Shown: positions 8,633 through 16,293 of the stretch, one piece after another
How the letters are laid out: the number at the start of each line of letters is the position of its first letter
Position numbering within the stretch: the stretch's first letter is position 1
DNA from: Chthoniobacterales bacterium
GTDB taxonomy: Bacteria > Verrucomicrobiota > Verrucomicrobiia > Chthoniobacterales > UBA10450
Reading direction: 5' to 3'
NCBI GenBank assembly: GCA_025935755.1
Contig: JAICUQ010000009.1
Location: 1-45,056, forward strand
Length of the DNA stretch: 45,056 nt
The notes under the pieces: model-generated
The model's input: the letters and a program-made list of their open reading frames with translations, nothing else
Databases searched by the model: none
Told to the model about the DNA's origin: nothing
Made by a program: the position numbers and the translations under genes

Positions 8633-9550
8633 ATGTCCAAGAAGTCGGAACTCATCGTAGACGATCGAAAGCTTCAGGTTTCCAACCTGGACAAGGTCCT
8701 TTATCCCAAAGCGGACTTCACCAAGGCGCAGGTGATCGACTACTACATCCGCATCGCTCCCGTGCTGCTACCCCACTTGAAAGACCGCCCCCTCACGATG
8801 AAGCGCTATCCAGATGGCGTGGAAGGTCAGTTTTTTTATGAGAAAAACTGCCCCGTGCATCGGCCGAAGTGGGTACAAACGGCAAAAGTGTGGAGCGAAG
8901 GTAACCAGCGCATCATGCAGTATTGTCTCGCCAACGATCTGCCTACGCTCGTCTGGGCAGCTAACCTCGCGGATCTCGAGCTGCACACGTCCTTGTCGCG
9001 CAAAAACAATATCGAACGTCCGACCATGATGGTGTTCGATCTCGACCCCGGTGCTCCGGCCGACATCGTTCAATGCTGCCAGGTTGGCATCTGGCTTCGC
9101 GAACTGCTCGACAAAATGAAACTGAAAGCATTTCCTAAGACGAGTGGTTCGAAAGGTCTGCAAGTGTACGTGCCGCTGAACACGGCGGTGACTTACGAGC
9201 AGACCAAAGGGTTGTCCCGGTCGTTGGCTCAGAATTTGGAATGTGAACACCCTGATCGTGTCACGTCGAACATGTCCAAGGCCCTGCGCAAAGGAAAAGT
9301 GTTCGTCGATTGGAGCCAGAACGATCAACATAAGACCACTATTTGCGTTTACTCGTTGCGCGCAAAAGAGCAGCCTACCGTTTCCACTCCCGTTACCTGG
9401 AACGAAGTCGAGACTTGTTTGAAAAAGAAAAAAGCGGATCTCCTAAAGTTCCGTTGCGACCAGACAATCGCGCGTGTGGAAAAACAGGGCGACCTGTTCG
9501 AACCGGTCGAGACACTGAAACAAAAGCTGCCGAAGAGTTGGGACGCGTGA
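8633..9550 (+). CDS. Stand-alone LigD-type polymerase/primase domain protein (NHEJ-related)
   Basis: An archaeo-eukaryotic-primase-family polymerase as found in the polymerase domain of bacterial LigD, which fills or extends ends during non-homologous end joining. Residues expected in the active site are present: His118 (LELHTS), the metal-binding D136-L-D138-P, S171-G-S-K174 and D226-W-S-Q229. The N-terminal NLDKVLYPKADFTKAQVIDYY and the ATFFEKN-like FFYEKNCP segments are typical. There is no ligase or phosphoesterase domain: the protein is 305 residues, i.e. the polymerase module alone. No Ku gene lies in the window. Whether it works in repair, or as a primase-polymerase elsewhere, is not shown by the sequence. 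Confidence 0.9.
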   Translation: MSKKSELIVDDRKLQVSNLDKVLYPKADFTKAQVIDYYIRIAPVLLPHLKDRPLTMKRYPDGVEGQFFYEKNCPVHRPKWVQTAKVWSEGNQRIMQYCLANDLPTLVWAANLADLELHTSLSRKNNIERPTMMVFDLDPGAPADIVQCCQVGIWLRELLDKMKLKAFPKTSGSKGLQVYVPLNTAVTYEQTKGLSRSLAQNLECEHPDRVTSNMSKALRKGKVFVDWSQNDQHKTTICVYSLRAKEQPTVSTPVTWNEVETCLKKKKADLLKFRCDQTIARVEKQGDLFEPVETLKQKLPKSWDA

Positions 9551-9570
9551 AGATGGCGTCACGTCGCGCG

Positions 9571-9634
9571 AAGTTGCAACATCCCGCGAATTTGTTCTGT
9601 GCCCCGGATGTGCCGACTTCGCTCGACATGACCG
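9571..9634. repeat. Dispersed repeat remnant, copy B (right end only)
   Basis: The stretch GACTTCGCTCGACATGAC at 9615-9632 matches the right end of copy A (GACTTCGCTCGACACAAC). The left end is not recognisable, so this looks like a decayed or partial copy between two genes. Confidence 0.4.
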
Positions 9635-9672
9635 GCGTATGTGCAGGATGGGGGTTCGGAAAGTTATTCAAC

Positions 9673-9927
9673 ATGAACAATCACCTCTTGTTTGATGCGA
9701 TTGGATGGGTAGGAGCTGCTGCTCTGCTTGTAGCGTATGCGATGGTCTCCTCCCGGAAATGGGAAGGACATTCCTCTCCGTTTCAGCTCATGAACATCGG
9801 AGGAAGTGTTCTTTTGGCTGCAAACACAATTTTCTACGGAGCATATCCCTCCACATTTGTGAACATCGTCTGGGCAGCGATAGCCATTTTCACAATCGCT
9901 ACCAGCAAACGTGTCTCGTCTCGTTAA
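9673..9927 (+). CDS. Small membrane protein, CBU_0592-like
   Basis: An 84-residue protein with three hydrophobic segments: AIGWVGAAALLVAYAMV, FQLMNIGGSVLLAANTIFYG and FVNIVWAAIAIFTIA. The N-terminal GWxGaxllLxAY pattern followed by a Gly/Ala-rich second helix fits the small CBU_0592-type membrane family, of unknown function. The start at ATG 9673 is chosen over an upstream in-frame start at 9343, which would run inside the LigD-like gene and through a repeat. It is likely in the cytoplasmic membrane. Confidence 0.7.
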   Translation: MNNHLLFDAIGWVGAAALLVAYAMVSSRKWEGHSSPFQLMNIGGSVLLAANTIFYGAYPSTFVNIVWAAIAIFTIATSKRVSSR

Positions 9928-9947
9928 AGCTGCGTTGTTGTTGTTCC

Positions 9948-10099
9948 GTCAGGTTGAGCGAAATGGTGCAACCAAATGCAAGCAGGCAGCCAGGCTTATT
10001 TCCGTCAATGGATTGTTCGAAATGGTCCGAGATTGAAAGCCTGGCCTCGCCTCGAACATGTTCGAGGCTACGTTGCAGCTTCCCTTCGCTCAGAATGAC
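9948..10099. repeat. Dispersed intergenic repeat, copy C
   Basis: Left end GTCAGGTTGAGCG at 9948-9960, right end CTTCGCTCAGAATGAC at 10084-10099, which are imperfect inverted copies of one another. The inner right arm has GAGGCTACGTTGCAGCTTC, similar to the corresponding part of the copy inside the acyltransferase-hydrolase gene (CTGCGTTGCAGCTCGAC). Fills the gap before the first cupin gene. Confidence 0.65.
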
Positions 10100-10139
10100 A
10101 ATGGGCTATCATTTGCCGCTGTGATGGGACACTGCTGAT

Positions 10140-10640
10140 ATGCGAAAAATAAATCTACGCGACGTTCCCGAGCTGGAACGAAAATCGCCGAAAGGAAAGT
10201 TTGGCCGGGTTGCAAAGAACATTTCGATTGCGCTTGGACGCGAACCGGAGTCGCTGGATTTATCGAAGCGGCATCCGTTTGATCTCGCGCTGGTCCGGAT
10301 TCCGAAGGGCAAATCGTTCTGCCCGTATCACGCGCATGCGGCGGAATCGGAGCTGTATTTGGTCGTGTCGGGCCGCGGCAATGTGCGCGATAAGAACGGG
10401 TTAACTGAAGTTGGGCCCGGGGACGCATTTTTGTTTCAGCCGGGCGAGGCGCATCAACTCACGAATGCCGGCGATGAAGACTTCGTTTATTACGTTATTG
10501 CCGATAATCCGCGAAGCGGCGGCGCTACAGGTGATTCCTGTTATTATCCGGACAGCGGTAAATGGGCGGTCACTACCGATGGCAACGAAGAACTGATCGT
10601 GAAAGGAAATGAGACTGATTATTTCGATGGCGAAGAATGA
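10140..10640 (+). CDS. Cupin-domain protein (first of a tandem pair)
   Basis: A 166-residue single-domain cupin. The first cupin motif is visible as PYHAHAAESELYLVVSGRG (metal ligands H-x-H and Glu) and the second as PGDAFLFQPGEAHQLTNAG. N-terminal LGREPESLDLSKRHPFDLA and C-terminal CYYPDSGKWAV and ETDYFDGEE blocks are shared with the next gene, so the two arose by duplication. Substrate unknown; family members bind small polar ligands or act as sugar isomerases or dioxygenases. The stop codon overlaps by four bases a possible ATG of the next gene (10637), although the conserved start of that gene lies further down. Confidence 0.85.
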   Translation: MRKINLRDVPELERKSPKGKFGRVAKNISIALGREPESLDLSKRHPFDLALVRIPKGKSFCPYHAHAAESELYLVVSGRGNVRDKNGLTEVGPGDAFLFQPGEAHQLTNAGDEDFVYYVIADNPRSGGATGDSCYYPDSGKWAVTTDGNEELIVKGNETDYFDGEE

Positions 10641-10690
10641 TTTCCAGGTTGCACGGCGTCTGTGTCAGACGCCAGCCAAATACGTTTCAC

Positions 10691-11179
10691 ATGCACAAAG
10701 TTAATCTTAGCGAAATCAAAGAAGATCCCTGGCAGTCGCCTGGAGGAAAATATGCCGTCTCGTTCAAAGGCATTTCTGGAGCACTTGGCCGCGAGCCGGC
10801 CTCGCTGGACCTGTCCAAGCGCCACCCATTTGACCTGGAATGGAGCTGCATCCCGCCAGGCAAACCCAATTTCCCGTACCACGCGCACTCGGCGCAGTGG
10901 GAATTGTACTTGGTGGTTTCCGGGAACGGAACTGTTCGACATAAGGACGGCATGACAGAAGTCGAACCCGGCGACGCGTTCATTTTCGGCCCAGATGAAC
11001 CGCATCAGATTATCAATTCTGGATCAGAAGACCTCATCTATTATGTCGTCGCCGATAATCCCATCGGGGAATCCTGTTATTATCCCGACAGCGGCAAATG
11101 GAAAATGAACAAGTCGTCAGCGGCCGATCGGGTCGTCGTCAAAGGTCAGGAGACCGATTATTTCGATGGCGAAGAATGA
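10691..11179 (+). CDS. Cupin-domain protein (second of a tandem pair)
   Basis: Paralogue of the preceding gene, about half or more identical in long blocks (ALGREPASLDLSKRHPFDLEW, PYHAHSAQWELYLVVSGNG, CYYPDSGKWKM, ETDYFDGEE). The cupin metal ligands (HAH...E, and PGDAFIFGPDEPHQI) are kept. The start at 10691 (MHKVNLSEIK) is chosen because it matches the start of the first copy (MRKINLRDVP); an in-frame ATG at 10637 that overlaps the previous stop would add 18 unrelated residues. Same strand, probably cotranscribed. Confidence 0.85.
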   Translation: MHKVNLSEIKEDPWQSPGGKYAVSFKGISGALGREPASLDLSKRHPFDLEWSCIPPGKPNFPYHAHSAQWELYLVVSGNGTVRHKDGMTEVEPGDAFIFGPDEPHQIINSGSEDLIYYVVADNPIGESCYYPDSGKWKMNKSSAADRVVVKGQETDYFDGEE

Positions 11180-11184
11180 ATTCT

Positions 11185-11199
11185 TGCCATGCCGAGCGC
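11185..11199. repeat. Dispersed repeat remnant, copy D (left end only)
   Basis: TGCCATGCCGAGCGC resembles the left end of the GTCATTCCGAGCGAAG family, followed by ACTCGAGACATCTCTCGACC. The right end is not recognisable before the next gene. Weak evidence. Confidence 0.3.
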
Positions 11200-11247
11200 A
11201 CTCGAGACATCTCTCGACCTCTCTGCCACATCGAAGTAGTTGAATTT

Positions 11248-11634
11248 ATGGATTCGAAGAAATCGTCGCATGATTTTCCCTACAAAACGTACCTGAACAT
11301 TCTGCACGGGCCTCTCGAAGTGATTGATGTGAAGAAGATCGCTGATGCTTGCACCGACAAATGGTACAACCAGACGTTATGCAAGGTGAACGAGGGAGTC
11401 GTTAGGCTGGCTGTTGTTCAAGGCGAATATCACTGGCATGAGCACAACGATATCGATGAATTTTTCTTCGTGCTCGATGGGCGATTTCTGATCGATCTGG
11501 AAGATCGCGTGATCGATCTCGCGCCGCGGCAGGGTTTCGTCGTGCCGAAAGGCGTGCGTCATCGCACGCGTGCACCGGAACGAACAGTCATCCTGATGGT
11601 CGAGCGCGCGGACATCGTTCCAACAGGCGATTAG
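11248..11634 (+). CDS. Cupin-domain protein (third in the cluster)
   Basis: A 128-residue cupin not closely similar to the two upstream copies. Motif 1 is YHWHEHNDIDEFFFVLDG with the H-x-H-x4-E ligand arrangement, and motif 2 is LAPRQGFVVPKGVRHRT. It resembles short stand-alone cupins of unknown substrate. Start at 11248 (MDSKKSSHDF) chosen for family length; the longer in-frame start at 11098 would overlap the previous gene. It is followed 13 bases later by the SLOG protein. Confidence 0.8.
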   Translation: MDSKKSSHDFPYKTYLNILHGPLEVIDVKKIADACTDKWYNQTLCKVNEGVVRLAVVQGEYHWHEHNDIDEFFFVLDGRFLIDLEDRVIDLAPRQGFVVPKGVRHRTRAPERTVILMVERADIVPTGD

Positions 11635-11647
11635 AGTCGGACGGAGC

Positions 11648-12154
11648 GTGGTCGGCGCTTTGATCGCGGCTATAAAAGTGAAAGGACTCAAGATTGTCTC
11701 AGGCGGGCAAACTGGCGTGGACCGCGGCGCGCTCGACGTTGCGCTTAACCATGGAATTGAATGCGGAGGATGGTGCCCGGCTGGCCGGTTGGACGAATCG
11801 GGTAAGATTCCCGATCGGTACCCGGTCCAGGAATTACCAGGCGCTGGTTTCACGGAACGCACGTTCCAAAACGTGAAAGACTCTGATGGAACGGTCGTTA
11901 TCTATCCCGGAGAATTGCGCGGCGGTACGGAGCAGACGGTTCGCTTCTGTGTTGAGCTGCGCCGACCGCATCAACTGATTGATGCATCACAAGTCGCCAG
12001 TGAAAACGCAGCGCAGTTGATTGACCGTTTTGTCCGCGACAGTCTGATCGGCATTCTGAATGTTGCCGGTCCACGCCACAGCGAATGGACGGAGGGTTAC
12101 GACTACGTGTCTCACGTGCTGGAGATTTTCGTCGCGCTTCGGCCCACGGGCTAA
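11648..12154 (+). CDS. SLOG-domain putative molybdenum-carrier protein
   Basis: A 168-residue Rossmann-like protein. The N-terminal KIVSGGQTGVDRGALDVAL loop and the central ...SGKIPDRYPVQEL...RTFQNVKDSDGTVVIYPGELRGGTEQTVRFC are characteristic of the YpsA/SLOG family annotated as putative molybdenum carriers. These bind nucleotides or nucleotide-derived ligands; a molybdate role is unproven for most. There is no ATG at the 5' end: GTG at 11648 or GTG at 11678 are the possible starts. The gene follows a cupin cluster, so a shared ligand-handling role is possible but not shown. Confidence 0.8.
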   Translation: MVGALIAAIKVKGLKIVSGGQTGVDRGALDVALNHGIECGGWCPAGRLDESGKIPDRYPVQELPGAGFTERTFQNVKDSDGTVVIYPGELRGGTEQTVRFCVELRRPHQLIDASQVASENAAQLIDRFVRDSLIGILNVAGPRHSEWTEGYDYVSHVLEIFVALRPTG

Positions 12155-12496
12155 TGCCCCGAGCGCCGCTTCTTGCCACGTGCGCGATTCCTTCCAGCGG
12201 AACGCGGCCGTTCGCGACCGGTCTTGCTGTTAGAAACCACCCCGGATTTTTGCATCGCGCGCGCCTGGCGCCCTCTGCGATTTCCGCTGGCGATGCGATG
12301 TTCCTGTCGTGTTCGATTTGCCGTGACGCCGGGCGATCCAAGAACGGAGCGCGCGATGTGATCATCGCTTTCGTCGTCGCTTCTTGGTCGGGCCATACCG
12401 TTAATAAATCGCGACGCCCGCGTCGGGCAGTCGTAGCGCCCTTTGTAGAAACGTGAATGAGATGCAGGCGCTGGCCGCGGCGCGCGCACCTGCAAA
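12155..12496. other. Intergenic stretch with no convincing gene
   Basis: About 340 bases between the SLOG gene and the stop of the LolC/E permease. A minus-strand reading frame at 12151-12495 would encode a strongly basic, Arg/Ser-rich protein ending in RGKKRRSGH, but it starts at TTG, has no recognisable motif and a composition like random GC-rich sequence. I see no repeat of the families described elsewhere and no clear hairpin-plus-T terminator. A decayed basic protein cannot be excluded. Confidence 0.4.
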
Positions 12497-13789
12497 TCAC
12501 TCGTAGCGCAATGCCTTGACCGGATCGAGTCGCGCGGCGAAGTACGCAGGAATTAGAGCCGCGAACGAACAGATCAAGAACGCGCTGATACAGATGATGG
12601 CAACGTCGCGCGGGATGACTTCGGCCGGTATCGACGAAAATTGATAAACCTCGCGGGGGAAAATCTCGATGTGCAACGTCGATGCCAGCCAGTGACTGAA
12701 TTCGTTCCGGTAACGAATCAGCGTCATTCCAAGCCCCAATCCCGTAATGGTTCCGAACAGACCCACAATCGTTCCCTGACCAAGGAACACCCAGACAATT
12801 TGCGCAATGTTCGCCCCGAGCGCTTTCACGATTCCGATCTCGTGCCGCTTTTGCACGGTCACTGTGATGAGCGTGCTCATGATTCCGAATGCCGCCACGA
12901 TCACGATGAAGAACAAAAGAAAAAACATGACCGTGCGTTCGAGCCGCACTGCTTCGAAATACTGGCGATTCATATCGATCCACGTCTGGGCGTATTGCGG
13001 CGGCTTGAGGAATTGCTGGATCTCCTGTTTCACCCGTTCAGCGCTGTACGGGTTGTCGGTTTTCACCGTGATCCCGTGCAACGCGTCGCCCAGGCCATAC
13101 AGCTCCTGGCCAACGTAAACCGGCACGAGCAGGAACTCGGAATCGTGCAAGTAATGGCCCGTCTCGAAAATGCCGGTGACGGTTAGCTCTTTTGGAAGGA
13201 TCACATCGCGCAATTCATCGATTGCTTGTTTCTCTTGTTCGCCTGTCGCGTTCTCCAATTTCTTAATGCTATCGAGGACCTGGCCGAGATTGCCTGGCGA
13301 ATAAACGGTCACCTTATCGCCAACGGTGACCCCAAGTTTTCGCGCCAGTTCAATTCCCACCACCGTGGATTCTCCTTCCAGGTCGAGCTTGCCGAATTTG
13401 ATGAATTTTTTTAACGGGATGACTTTTTCTTCCTGTGAAGGATCGACCCCGCGAATTAACGGTGCGAGTCGCCTGCCGTGATATTCCACAATCACCGGTC
13501 CTTGAACGAAAGGGGCGGTGGCGACTACGCCCGGCGTTTTATCGATTTTAGCCTTAAGCGGTCGCCAATCGCGGAACACATCCTCGGAAGTGACCAGGAT
13601 GTGCGCGTCGAAATCGATAACCTTCTGGCGTAGCTCCCGATCGAAACCGGTCATGACCGCAATCACGAGAATCAGCACGGTCACGCCGAGGGTTACGCCG
13701 AGAACCGAGATTAATGTAATGATCGATAGAAATGTACGCTTCGGTTTCAGGTACCGCAGCGCCAGGAAAACACTAAATGGAAGCTTCAA
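12497..13789 (-). CDS. LolC/LolE-type lipoprotein-releasing ABC permease
   Basis: A 430-residue ABC-type permease. An N-terminal membrane helix with FLALRYLKPKRTFLSIITLISVLGVTLGVT, a large periplasmic loop (~residues 50-270) and three C-terminal helices (VMFFLLFFIVIVAAFGIMSTL, IVWVFLGQGTIVGLFGTITGL, AIICISAFLICSFAALIP) are the LolC/LolE/FtsX-like layout; EIGIVKALGA before the second helix is the conserved coupling loop. Lol permeases extract lipoproteins from the inner membrane for export to the outer membrane with LolD. No LolD ATPase gene is adjacent in this window, so it is a lone permease here. C-terminal ARLDPVKALRYE is typical. Confidence 0.9.
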   Translation of the reverse strand: MKLPFSVFLALRYLKPKRTFLSIITLISVLGVTLGVTVLILVIAVMTGFDRELRQKVIDFDAHILVTSEDVFRDWRPLKAKIDKTPGVVATAPFVQGPVIVEYHGRRLAPLIRGVDPSQEEKVIPLKKFIKFGKLDLEGESTVVGIELARKLGVTVGDKVTVYSPGNLGQVLDSIKKLENATGEQEKQAIDELRDVILPKELTVTGIFETGHYLHDSEFLLVPVYVGQELYGLGDALHGITVKTDNPYSAERVKQEIQQFLKPPQYAQTWIDMNRQYFEAVRLERTVMFFLLFFIVIVAAFGIMSTLITVTVQKRHEIGIVKALGANIAQIVWVFLGQGTIVGLFGTITGLGLGMTLIRYRNEFSHWLASTLHIEIFPREVYQFSSIPAEVIPRDVAIICISAFLICSFAALIPAYFAARLDPVKALRYE

Positions 13790-13847
13790 TGGGCTGTTAG
13801 CGTGGCGGCAAACTGGAATGGATTCAACCGCCGTCTGCGAAGGACGG

Positions 13848-14213
13848 TTAGGCTTTCGTTACCGCGTGTGCCTTTAGTTCTTGCAGCGTGACGAACTCGA
13901 GCGCAGACGCGTGTGTTGCTTCAAGATCGACAGGCGCCGCACGGTTGTGATCGAGAGCGCTTTTCCAGCGCGTCACGCACACACACCATCTATCGCCGGG
14001 TTTCAATCCGGGGAAACCCCACTCCGGACGTGGCGTGACGAGGTCGTTTCCATCCAGCACAGAGAAATCCAAAAATTCCTCGGTGACCTGCACGCAGACG
14101 GTGTGCTGGCCCACATCCTCTGGTCCTGTTCGGCAATAACCGTCGCGGTAAAAGCCGGTCATCGGATCGCGACAACAACATTTCAATTCCGTGCCCAAAA
14201 CATTCGTTGGCAT
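13848..14213 (-). CDS. DUF2237 family protein
   Basis: A 121-residue cytoplasmic protein of a conserved but uncharacterised family. Diagnostic stretches are NVLGTELKCCCRDPMTGFYRDGYC, GPEDVGQHTVCVQVTEEFL, PRPEWGFPGLKPGDRWCVCVTRW. Conserved cysteines (CCCRDP, WCVCV) and DRWC could bind metal, which is an inference. It is upstream of the LolC/E gene on the same strand (58 bases), possibly cotranscribed. The function is unknown. Confidence 0.9.
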   Translation of the reverse strand: MPTNVLGTELKCCCRDPMTGFYRDGYCRTGPEDVGQHTVCVQVTEEFLDFSVLDGNDLVTPRPEWGFPGLKPGDRWCVCVTRWKSALDHNRAAPVDLEATHASALEFVTLQELKAHAVTKA

Positions 14214-14241
14214 GCTGCAAGTTCCCTTAGTTTTTCCTGCT

Positions 14242-14328
14242 GTCAGGTTGAGCGAAGCGAAACGTCGCAGTTTTTTGATCCGAAGACTTTGGAAACCATC
14301 AGAGATTCTTCGCTTCGCTCAGAATGAC
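14242..14328. repeat. Dispersed intergenic repeat, copy E (short)
   Basis: Left end GTCAGGTTGAGCGAAGCG and right end CTTCGCTCAGAATGAC at 14313-14328, near-inverted. The right end is identical to that of copy C over 16 bases. The copy is shorter (~87 bases) than copies A, C and F, so it has lost interior sequence. It separates DUF2237 and the VOC gene. Confidence 0.65.
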
Positions 14329-14376
14329 ATTTGTAGATGAATTGTGATATTTGTAAGCCTACCCAGGGACGAAGGA

Positions 14377-14832
14377 ATGCCAATTAACGCGAAATATGTG
14401 CACACGAATCTGATCGCCAGGGATTGGAAAAGGCTGGTCCGATTCTATCGCGAAGTTTTCGGATGCGAACCGAAAGGTCCGGAACGCGATCTGTCTGCCG
14501 CATGGCTTGACCGTGTGAATTCGGTTCCGAACGCGCGTCTTCGTGGCGTTCATCTTCGATTACCTGGATACCACGATGATGGCCCCACCCTGGAGATCTT
14601 TAGCTATGATCGGTCGATCGAACGCGGATTGCCGAAGGCTAACGAGTGCGGGCTTGGCCACATTGCTTTCGCCGTGGACAACGTTGATGAAGCGCTACAA
14701 GCAGTGATCGCAGCCGGCGGAGGCATAGTTGGCGAGATCGCCACGGGAGAAGTGAAAGGCGCGGGTCTGATCCGGCTGGTGTACGCGCGAGATCCTGAAG
14801 GTAACATCGTCGAGTTGCAGAAATGGACGTGA
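14377..14832 (+). CDS. VOC (glyoxalase/bleomycin-resistance) superfamily protein
   Basis: A 151-residue vicinal-oxygen-chelate protein. The N-terminal YVHTNLIARDWKRLVRFYREVFGCE starts the first beta-alpha-beta-beta-beta module; HIAFAVDNVDEALQAVIAAGG starts the second, and YARDPEGNIVELQKW is the terminal metal-ligand (Glu) segment. His from the first strand and Glu from the last are the usual metal ligands. Substrate cannot be deduced. Start at ATG 14377 (preceded by GAAGGA) rather than the GTG at 14344. Forms a same-strand pair with the 2H phosphoesterase gene, 24 bases downstream. Confidence 0.88.
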   Translation: MPINAKYVHTNLIARDWKRLVRFYREVFGCEPKGPERDLSAAWLDRVNSVPNARLRGVHLRLPGYHDDGPTLEIFSYDRSIERGLPKANECGLGHIAFAVDNVDEALQAVIAAGGGIVGEIATGEVKGAGLIRLVYARDPEGNIVELQKWT

Positions 14833-14856
14833 GCGGCCGCGCGTAGTGGTCTCGCC

Positions 14857-15414
14857 ATGACCGGGCAAACCGTCATCGCATACTGGCTTATCCCATCAGA
14901 GCCGGCACGGAGCTTCTTTCAGCGAATGATTAACGACCTCGCTCGCCGATACGATGCTCCCGTTTTCGAGCCGCACGTGACACTTCATGTTGGCGCGGAT
15001 GAGCCTGCTGCAGCCGAGCAGGCACTCAGGGAATCGGCGCGCAACTGCGAACTCGTTAGGCTGACACCGCTTGGCATCGATCATTCCGACGAGTTTATTA
15101 AAACGCTTTTTGTGCAGTTCGGTATAAATCGCGAACTGCAGCATATCAATGACATCATTCGCAAGGGAGCGGACGATTCGTCAAAATACGAGGTAAAACC
15201 GCATTTGAGTTTGTTGTACAAGAGTTTGCCCTCAGCGACGCGAACCGGACTGGCGACTTCAATCGCAGTGCCGTTCGCTCAAATTTCTTTCGATGCGCTT
15301 CGAGCGGTCCGCTGTGTTTCCCCTACGCGAAACCGCGCAGACGTCGAAGCGTGGGAGCTGATACATGCAAGCAAACTGCGGCAGCTCAATTGCAATGTTG
15401 AATCACATATGTGA
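14857..15414 (+). CDS. 2H phosphoesterase (2'-5' RNA ligase / cyclic phosphodiesterase-like)
   Basis: A 185-residue protein with the two His-x-Thr/Ser motifs that define the 2H superfamily: H40-V-T42 (EPHVTLHV) and H116-L-S118 (KPHLSLLYK). Members cleave or form 2',5' or cyclic phosphodiester bonds, often on RNA ends or ADP-ribose cyclic phosphates. The layout is closest to the plant-type cyclic phosphodiesterase group, which is an inference. Followed by a short hairpin-plus-T terminator candidate at 15454. Confidence 0.83.
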   Translation: MTGQTVIAYWLIPSEPARSFFQRMINDLARRYDAPVFEPHVTLHVGADEPAAAEQALRESARNCELVRLTPLGIDHSDEFIKTLFVQFGINRELQHINDIIRKGADDSSKYEVKPHLSLLYKSLPSATRTGLATSIAVPFAQISFDALRAVRCVSPTRNRADVEAWELIHASKLRQLNCNVESHM

Positions 15415-15453
15415 TCAAACATTGCAAAGCCAGATTCGCTTAGTCTAACGAAT

Positions 15454-15472
15454 GCTCGCAAGCGAGCCTTTT
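15454..15472 (+). terminator. Candidate intrinsic terminator after the 2H phosphoesterase gene
   Basis: The palindrome GCTCGCAAGCGAGC (5-6 bp stem) is followed directly by CTTTT. It lies 40 bases downstream of the 2H gene stop and just before the stop of the convergent metallophosphoesterase. The stem is short, so this is only a reasonable candidate. Confidence 0.45.
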
Positions 15473-15478
15473 AACACC

Positions 15479-16198
15479 CTACAGTTCGACGATCCGGTAC
15501 GGCTTTCCGGTTCTGTGCAGCACGGGCGCAGAAACGTTGTAAACGGGGATGCCCATCGAAGTTTTTCCGTCGGTAATGCCATTGTGCGCGTGGCCATGGA
15601 ATACTGCCGTGGCGCGGAATCGGTTGATCGGTTCTTCCAGGCGACTGGAACCGAGGAAGGCAAAGATTTCAGGGTCTTCTCCCTCCAAGGTCGCGCGAAT
15701 TGGCGAATAATGCAGCACCACGACCCGGCGCTCAGTTTGCAGCTTCACCAGGGCCTGCTCGAGGCGAATGGCGTGGCTGATTGATTCCTGCACGAACTGC
15801 TTGATCAACGGCTCGCCCCACGCGTTGAGCATCCGCCGTCCAAAACCGCCCCCGAACCCGCAGATCCCGGCAAAGCCAACGCCTGCAATTTCGACAGCCT
15901 CTCCGTTGAGCATGGTTACGCCGGTCTGATCGAGAATGTCAGCCACCGTTTCCGGGTGTCCGGATTCATAGTCGTGATTCCCGATGACTCCGATACACGG
16001 GATCTTTACCGCGCTGCGAATATCTGCAGCGAGTTCTTCCGCTTCTTCGGGAAGGCCGTACTCAGTCAGGTCCCCGCAGAGCAGAAGCACGTCCGCGTTG
16101 CTCGACATCTCGGCAAACGCTTCCTGCATCTTTCCGCGCGAATGTTTCGCGTAGTGTAGATCTGCTGTCGCCGCGATACGCAATCCACGGTTTGCCAT
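15479..16198 (-). CDS. Metallophosphoesterase (calcineurin-like)
   Basis: A dinuclear-metal phosphoesterase. Motifs with M1 at 16198: D13-L-H15 (TADLHYAK), LLCGDLTEYG, IGNHDYESG, VLHYSPIRA and FHGHAHNG supply the metal ligands. Length ~239 residues. In-frame starts at 16261 and 16309 exist upstream, but the conserved RIAATADLH strand begins at once after ATG 16198, which I therefore prefer. The region upstream is shared with the divergent nucleotidyltransferase gene starting at 16294. Substrate unknown; members act on phosphodiesters, nucleotides or proteins. Confidence 0.88.
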   Translation of the reverse strand: MANRGLRIAATADLHYAKHSRGKMQEAFAEMSSNADVLLLCGDLTEYGLPEEAEELAADIRSAVKIPCIGVIGNHDYESGHPETVADILDQTGVTMLNGEAVEIAGVGFAGICGFGGGFGRRMLNAWGEPLIKQFVQESISHAIRLEQALVKLQTERRVVVLHYSPIRATLEGEDPEIFAFLGSSRLEEPINRFRATAVFHGHAHNGITDGKTSMGIPVYNVSAPVLHRTGKPYRIVEL

Positions 16199-16293
16199 CG
16201 CTTTAAGAAACGGAACGGCCCCCAGGTATGGACGTTTCGGGTAAGCAACATCCGCTGTCATGCACGCGTGTAGCGGTTGAAGTGCGTAATTGA

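Noticed and set aside
8768-9331. 187-residue minus-strand frame
   Set aside because: Antisense to the LigD-polymerase gene, whose active-site motifs are intact.
12151-12495. Basic 114-residue minus-strand frame after the LolC/E gene
   Set aside because: TTG start, no motif, composition of random GC-rich DNA; left as uncertain intergenic sequence.
11898-12983. 361-residue minus-strand frame
   Set aside because: It overlaps the SLOG gene in antisense and runs in another frame through the LolC/E permease gene, whose protein is clearly real.
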